From contig JBLMVJ010000034.1 in the NCBI GenBank assembly GCA_050255815.1, forward strand, positions 1-25,974: DNA of 25,974 bases. The letters run 5' to 3'. The translations under genes and the position numbers were made by a program. The notes beneath the pieces are model-generated. The model worked only from the letters and a program-made list of their open reading frames with translations, did not search any database and had not been told where the DNA came from. Below are positions 23,388-25,974 of this stretch, one piece after another. Numbering within the stretch: position 1 is the stretch's first letter; each line of letters starts with the position of its first letter. This stretch comes from JAGORM01 sp050255815. GTDB taxonomy: Bacteria; Patescibacteriota; Microgenomatia; Levybacterales; GWA1-39-11.

Positions 23388-23420
23388 CGAATCGAGAAGC
23401 CTAACACCTGCAATCTAAAT

Positions 23421-24365
23421 CTAGCAATTTCCCTTATACCACTTAATAGTTTCCCTTAGGCCTTTTTGAAAATCGGTTTTTGCGCTGAACCCAAAATATT
23501 TTTTTGCCAGGGTAGTATCTAGTTTTCTTCTGGGTTGTCCGTTTGGTTTTGCAGTATCCCACCTTATTTTTCCGTGGAATTCAATGATTCCTGCTATTTC
23601 CTCAACCAGTTTTTTGATAGAAATTTCTTTTCCGGTACCTATGTTAACCGGATGGTCCTGATTATAATACAGCGCGGCCCTCACTATGGCTTCCGCTGCG
23701 TCTTCAACATATAAAAATTCCCGCGTTGGGCTACCGTCTCCCCAGACATCTATAGCTCCTTTTTTTCCTTTTTTTGCATCCATAAATTTTTTAATCAGAG
23801 CAGGGATTACGTGGGAATTATCAGGATTAAAATTGTCCCCCGGTCCATAAAGGTTAACCGGCAATAAATAGATAAAGTTCATGCCGTATTGTTTTCGGTA
23901 CGCTTGTCCCTGGACCAGCAGCATTTTTTTTGCAAGGCCGTAAGGGGCATTGGTTTCCTCAGGATATCCGTCCCATAAATTTTTTTCCTGAAAAGGAGTG
24001 GGAGATAGTTTGGGATATGCGCATACGGTACCTATACAAACAAATTTTCCTACGTTATTTTTCCGTGCCGCTTCTATGAGCTCTATTCCCATTACTGCAT
24101 TATCATAAAAAAGCTCCCCGGGAAGTTTTTGATTTTTACCTATGCCGCCCACATTTCCTGCTAAGTGGATTATCACATCCATACCGCGCGTTGCTCTTAT
24201 ACAGTTGTATTTTTTCCGCAGGTCTACCTCACTTTTTTTGAAAGTGAAGATGTTTCTCTTTTTGGCCCCGCGTTTTAGAAGTTCCTTGATGACAAAAGAA
24301 CCTAAAAAACCATAACCACCGGTTACTAAAATCTTTGCAGAGGAGATATCAAACTCTGGTTTCAT
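23421..24365 (-). CDS. GDP-L-fucose synthase-type NAD(P)-dependent epimerase/reductase
   Basis: 314 residues from the ATG at 24365. An in-frame GTG at 24383 would add six residues, but the Rossmann strand and a -10-like TATCAT (24379-24374), 8 bases before the ATG, favour 24365. Features: TGGYGFLG (15-22) cofactor loop; AGNVGGI; GTVCAYPK with Thr113 in the place of the catalytic Ser107 of E. coli Fcl and Cys115 matching its Cys109; Tyr142-xxx-Lys146; NLYGPGDNFNPDNSHVIPALI with His185 matching His179; and VWGDGSPTREFLYVEDAAEA. These make GDP-4-keto-6-deoxymannose epimerase-reductase (making GDP-L-fucose) the best call. No GDP-mannose dehydratase partner lies in the window. The product would feed surface glycans. 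Another 6-deoxyhexose or related sugar is possible. Confidence 0.85.
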   Translation of the reverse strand: MKPEFDISSAKILVTGGYGFLGSFVIKELLKRGAKKRNIFTFKKSEVDLRKKYNCIRATRGMDVIIHLAGNVGGIGKNQKLPGELFYDNAVMGIELIEAARKNNVGKFVCIGTVCAYPKLSPTPFQEKNLWDGYPEETNAPYGLAKKMLLVQGQAYRKQYGMNFIYLLPVNLYGPGDNFNPDNSHVIPALIKKFMDAKKGKKGAIDVWGDGSPTREFLYVEDAAEAIVRAALYYNQDHPVNIGTGKEISIKKLVEEIAGIIEFHGKIRWDTAKPNGQPRRKLDTTLAKKYFGFSAKTDFQKGLRETIKWYKGNC

Positions 24366-24389
24366 GCGGGGTAATGATAACACAGCCTA

Positions 24390-24413
24390 GGGTATAGGGT
24401 ACAGGGGGTAGGG
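24390..24413 (+). other. G-run motif able to form a G-quadruplex
   Basis: Four runs of three or more G (24390-24392, 24397-24399, 24404-24408, 24411-24413) are separated by loops of 4, 4 and 2 bases. It lies in the divergent gap, where the -35 region of the fucose-type gene would be. Its words (GGGTATAGGGTAC) belong to the same loose family as those near 4018-4045. Confidence 0.5.
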
Positions 24414-24458
24414 AGTAGGACCAGTTCTCGCCGGAGTTCTACCTTCTAGCTTCTTCTG

Positions 24459-24487
24459 TTGAAAATTATCCTGATTCATCATATACT
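24459..24487 (+). promoter_or_regulatory. Candidate promoter of the first LytR_C gene
   Basis: TTGAAA (24459-24464), exactly 17 bases, TATACT (24482-24487). The GTG start at 24494 begins 7 bases after the last base of the -10, the normal position of a transcription start. This is the clearest leaderless candidate in the window. Confidence 0.6.
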
Positions 24488-24493
24488 TTTTAT

Positions 24494-25192
24494 GTGAAAG
24501 TCCCTCCAGTTGTCCAGAAAGTCCTCAAAAAAAAGTTATACCTTGCCATTCTCATTGCTGCTTTGGTAATTATTATTTTTGTAGGTGGTGCCATTACTAC
24601 TGCACTGGTTATAAAATCACAAAAGCCGGTTGATAAAGTAACCCTGGCACGCCAGGAAACCCAGGAACTTCTTTCCCGCGTTTCCCGTCTTATTACGGTT
24701 CCCTCAGAATATCCCGTTGTTGCAACCGTAAAAGATAAAAGCAAACTAACTGATCCATTTTTTACGGATGCCCAAAACGGTGATAAAGTGCTCATCTTTA
24801 ATAAAGCAAAAAAAGCTATTTTATACCGTCCCTCTACAGATAAGATTATTAACGCTGCGGTAAGTACTTTTGCAGTTCCAACTCCAGCAAAAGAAACAGC
24901 TCAGGCAAAAATTGCCATATTAAACGGGACAAAAGTGGTAGGGGTAGCCGGAGGTTTTGAGAAGCTTGTTTCTTCTTCTGGGAGTGCTGTTACGGTAGTA
25001 GAAAAAGCAAACGCGGTAAATGACTATAAGGAATCCGTGGTGGTTATCCAAAACCCTGCGTTTAAGACCGTTGCTGATAATCTTATGAAAATATATAACC
25101 TGAAAGCAGGTTCCCTTCAGGACGGAGAAAGCACGTATACGGAAGACCTGGTAGTTGTATTAGGTGAAGATTATGTGAATAGCCACAAATGA
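24494..25192 (+). CDS. Membrane-anchored LytR_C-domain protein (first of tandem pair)
   Basis: 232 residues starting at GTG 24494; the ATG at 24492 is out of frame and meets a stop at once. One transmembrane helix (about 15-40) follows a basic N-terminus, so the rest is outside. A short helical stretch leads to a domain with YPVVATVKDKSKL..PFF..AQNGDKVLIFNKAKKAILYRPSTDKIIN (about 72-118). The C-terminal LytR_C-type domain (about 138-228) reads AKIAILNGTKVVGVAGGFEKLV ... VVIQNP..KTVADNLMKIYNL ... DLVVVLGEDY. LytR_C occurs alone or after LytR-CpsA-Psr domains in envelope proteins; the LCP enzyme domain is absent here. Envelope attachment or cell-wall polymer binding is the likely setting; the biochemical role is unknown. 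The next gene is a paralogue 34 bases downstream. Confidence 0.82.
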   Translation: MKVPPVVQKVLKKKLYLAILIAALVIIIFVGGAITTALVIKSQKPVDKVTLARQETQELLSRVSRLITVPSEYPVVATVKDKSKLTDPFFTDAQNGDKVLIFNKAKKAILYRPSTDKIINAAVSTFAVPTPAKETAQAKIAILNGTKVVGVAGGFEKLVSSSGSAVTVVEKANAVNDYKESVVVIQNPAFKTVADNLMKIYNLKAGSLQDGESTYTEDLVVVLGEDYVNSHK

Positions 25193-25226
25193 TTGAAAAA
25201 CAAAAAAAAATCGCGTAAGCTGAACT

Positions 25227-25952
25227 ATGTCCAAAAAAGAAAAAGAAGAGCCAAAACCGGAAAAAAAGAATAAAGCGCCTTCTGTTCCTACTGTTGTATT
25301 TGCCTTATTGTTTTTAGGGGCGCTGTTAGGCGGAATTTACTTATACAGCAGGAATGTGGCCCTGGAGAAAACGCTTAAGAGTCTGAAACAAAATACCCAA
25401 ACAGTTAATGCAGATGAGACAAAGCAGTTGATGGAGAAACTTGGGAAAATCATAGAGCTGCCAAAAGAAACACCAACCGTTGCAACCGTCACTGACATCA
25501 CTAAATTACAAAACCAGCCATTTTTCAAAAACGCAAAAAACGGGTTTAAAGTTTTCCTATATACTACCGCAAAAAAAGCTATTCTGTATGACCCGGTGGG
25601 CAATAAGGTTATTGATATACAACCTATCAATGTGATTAATAACGCTAGTTCTTCAGCACAGCAGCAACAAAATATAAAAGTAGCGCTTTATAATGGTACC
25701 ACCATAACCGGGTTTACTACTACCATTGAAAAGCAGCTCTCAACATCCTACAACAACATAGCAGTCATAGACAAAGAGAATGCAGCTAAAAATGACTACA
25801 AAGAAACGGTAGTAATAGACCAGTCGGGAAAGCAGGGGGCAGTAGCGCAGACACTGGCAAAAGCGTTGAACGGAATAGTAGGGGACCTTCCGCAGGGAGA
25901 AAAGAAAGCGGAAAATGCAGATATCCTCATTATCCTCGGTACGAAAAATTAA
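25227..25952 (+). CDS. Membrane-anchored LytR_C-domain protein (second of tandem pair)
   Basis: 241 residues from ATG 25227. The N-terminus is very charged (KKEKEEPKPEKKNK), then one transmembrane helix (about 21-41). The architecture repeats the preceding gene: ETPTVATVTDITKLQNQPFFKNAKNGFKVFLY then KKAILYDPVGNKVIDI (about 84-133), then a LytR_C-type domain (about 148-239: IKVALYNGTTITGFTTTIEKQL ... ETVVIDQSG ... ADILIILGTKN). Sequence similarity to its neighbour is clear in VATV, PFF, NG and KKAILY, but overall identity looks moderate, so the duplication is not recent. The 34-base gap is A-rich, with no Shine-Dalgarno; a weak TTGAAA/TAAGCT pair sits before the start. Both genes are probably co-transcribed. 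Confidence 0.82.
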   Translation: MSKKEKEEPKPEKKNKAPSVPTVVFALLFLGALLGGIYLYSRNVALEKTLKSLKQNTQTVNADETKQLMEKLGKIIELPKETPTVATVTDITKLQNQPFFKNAKNGFKVFLYTTAKKAILYDPVGNKVIDIQPINVINNASSSAQQQQNIKVALYNGTTITGFTTTIEKQLSTSYNNIAVIDKENAAKNDYKETVVIDQSGKQGAVAQTLAKALNGIVGDLPQGEKKAENADILIILGTKN

Positions 25953-25974
25953 TTTGTAAATACTTTATGGGATT

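Noticed and set aside
24366..24383. GTG start for the GDP-fucose synthase-type gene
   Set aside because: The added residues lie within the -10 region and before the first Rossmann strand; the ATG at 24365 fits better.
1..25974. Alternative genetic code with TGA as glycine
   Set aside because: TGA ends at least the genes at 10563-16754 and 24494-25192 at natural protein ends, and no gene has in-frame TGA within a conserved domain.

Overview
This window looks like a chromosome segment of a Candidate Phyla Radiation (Patescibacteria) bacterium, most likely of the Microgenomates lineage. The reasons are the giant Gly/Ala/Ser/Thr-rich surface proteins with tail-fibre-like modules, the paired LytR_C proteins carrying a VATV..PFF..A.NG domain, GT-C membrane proteins with TPR tails, and the general gene style. 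The lineage is inferred from these features and was not tested by any search. TGA is used as a stop (for example at 16752-16754 and 25190-25192), so the code is the standard bacterial one and not the TGA=Gly code of Gracilibacteria/SR1. I saw no rRNA, tRNA, transposase or CRISPR array.

Layout. (1) 3-1853: the 3' part of a giant secreted fibre protein. (2) 2121-3875 (-): a TMTC-like GT-C/TPR membrane protein, between repeat-rich intergenic stretches. (3) 4345-9331: a surface-protein cluster of a secreted beta protein, two DUF916-like single-pass proteins, a small membrane-anchored protein, and, facing them, a second secreted beta protein. Its logic resembles the WxL/DUF916 surface loci of Firmicutes. 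(4) 9481-10382 (-): a PIN-like gene lacking its first acidic residue, an excisionase-type HTH gene, and an internally deleted copy of that HTH gene, ending in a 26-bp tandem hairpin repeat. (5) 10383-10562: a divergent control region with 10-bp tandem repeats, a 12-bp palindrome and a 29-bp inverted repeat centred on the next start codon. (6) 10563-16754: a 2063-residue secreted fibre protein with internal repeats, a lectin-like domain, a G2-like domain and an intact M23 metallopeptidase near its C-terminus. (7) 16757-22101 (-): a tightly overlapping four-gene operon (SAM methyltransferase, serine hydrolase, GT-C/TPR protein, GT-C protein). (8) 22128-25952: a GT2 glycosyltransferase, a lone receiver protein, a GDP-L-fucose synthase-type enzyme, and two tandem LytR_C membrane proteins.

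Together the genes describe cell-envelope building and decoration: sugar nucleotide supply, polyprenyl-sugar transfer, membrane glycosyltransferases, secreted adhesins and envelope anchors. The most striking candidate is the fibre protein that joins a phage-tail-like stalk and lectin-like modules to a peptidoglycan hydrolase. It could act on a host or neighbour cell wall, which fits the epibiotic lifestyle known for this radiation, but that use is inference.

A second theme is gene expression. I found no convincing Shine-Dalgarno sequence before any gene examined, while several genes have promoter-like hexamers placed so that transcription would begin at or within a few bases of the start codon. 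This suggests leaderless mRNAs.
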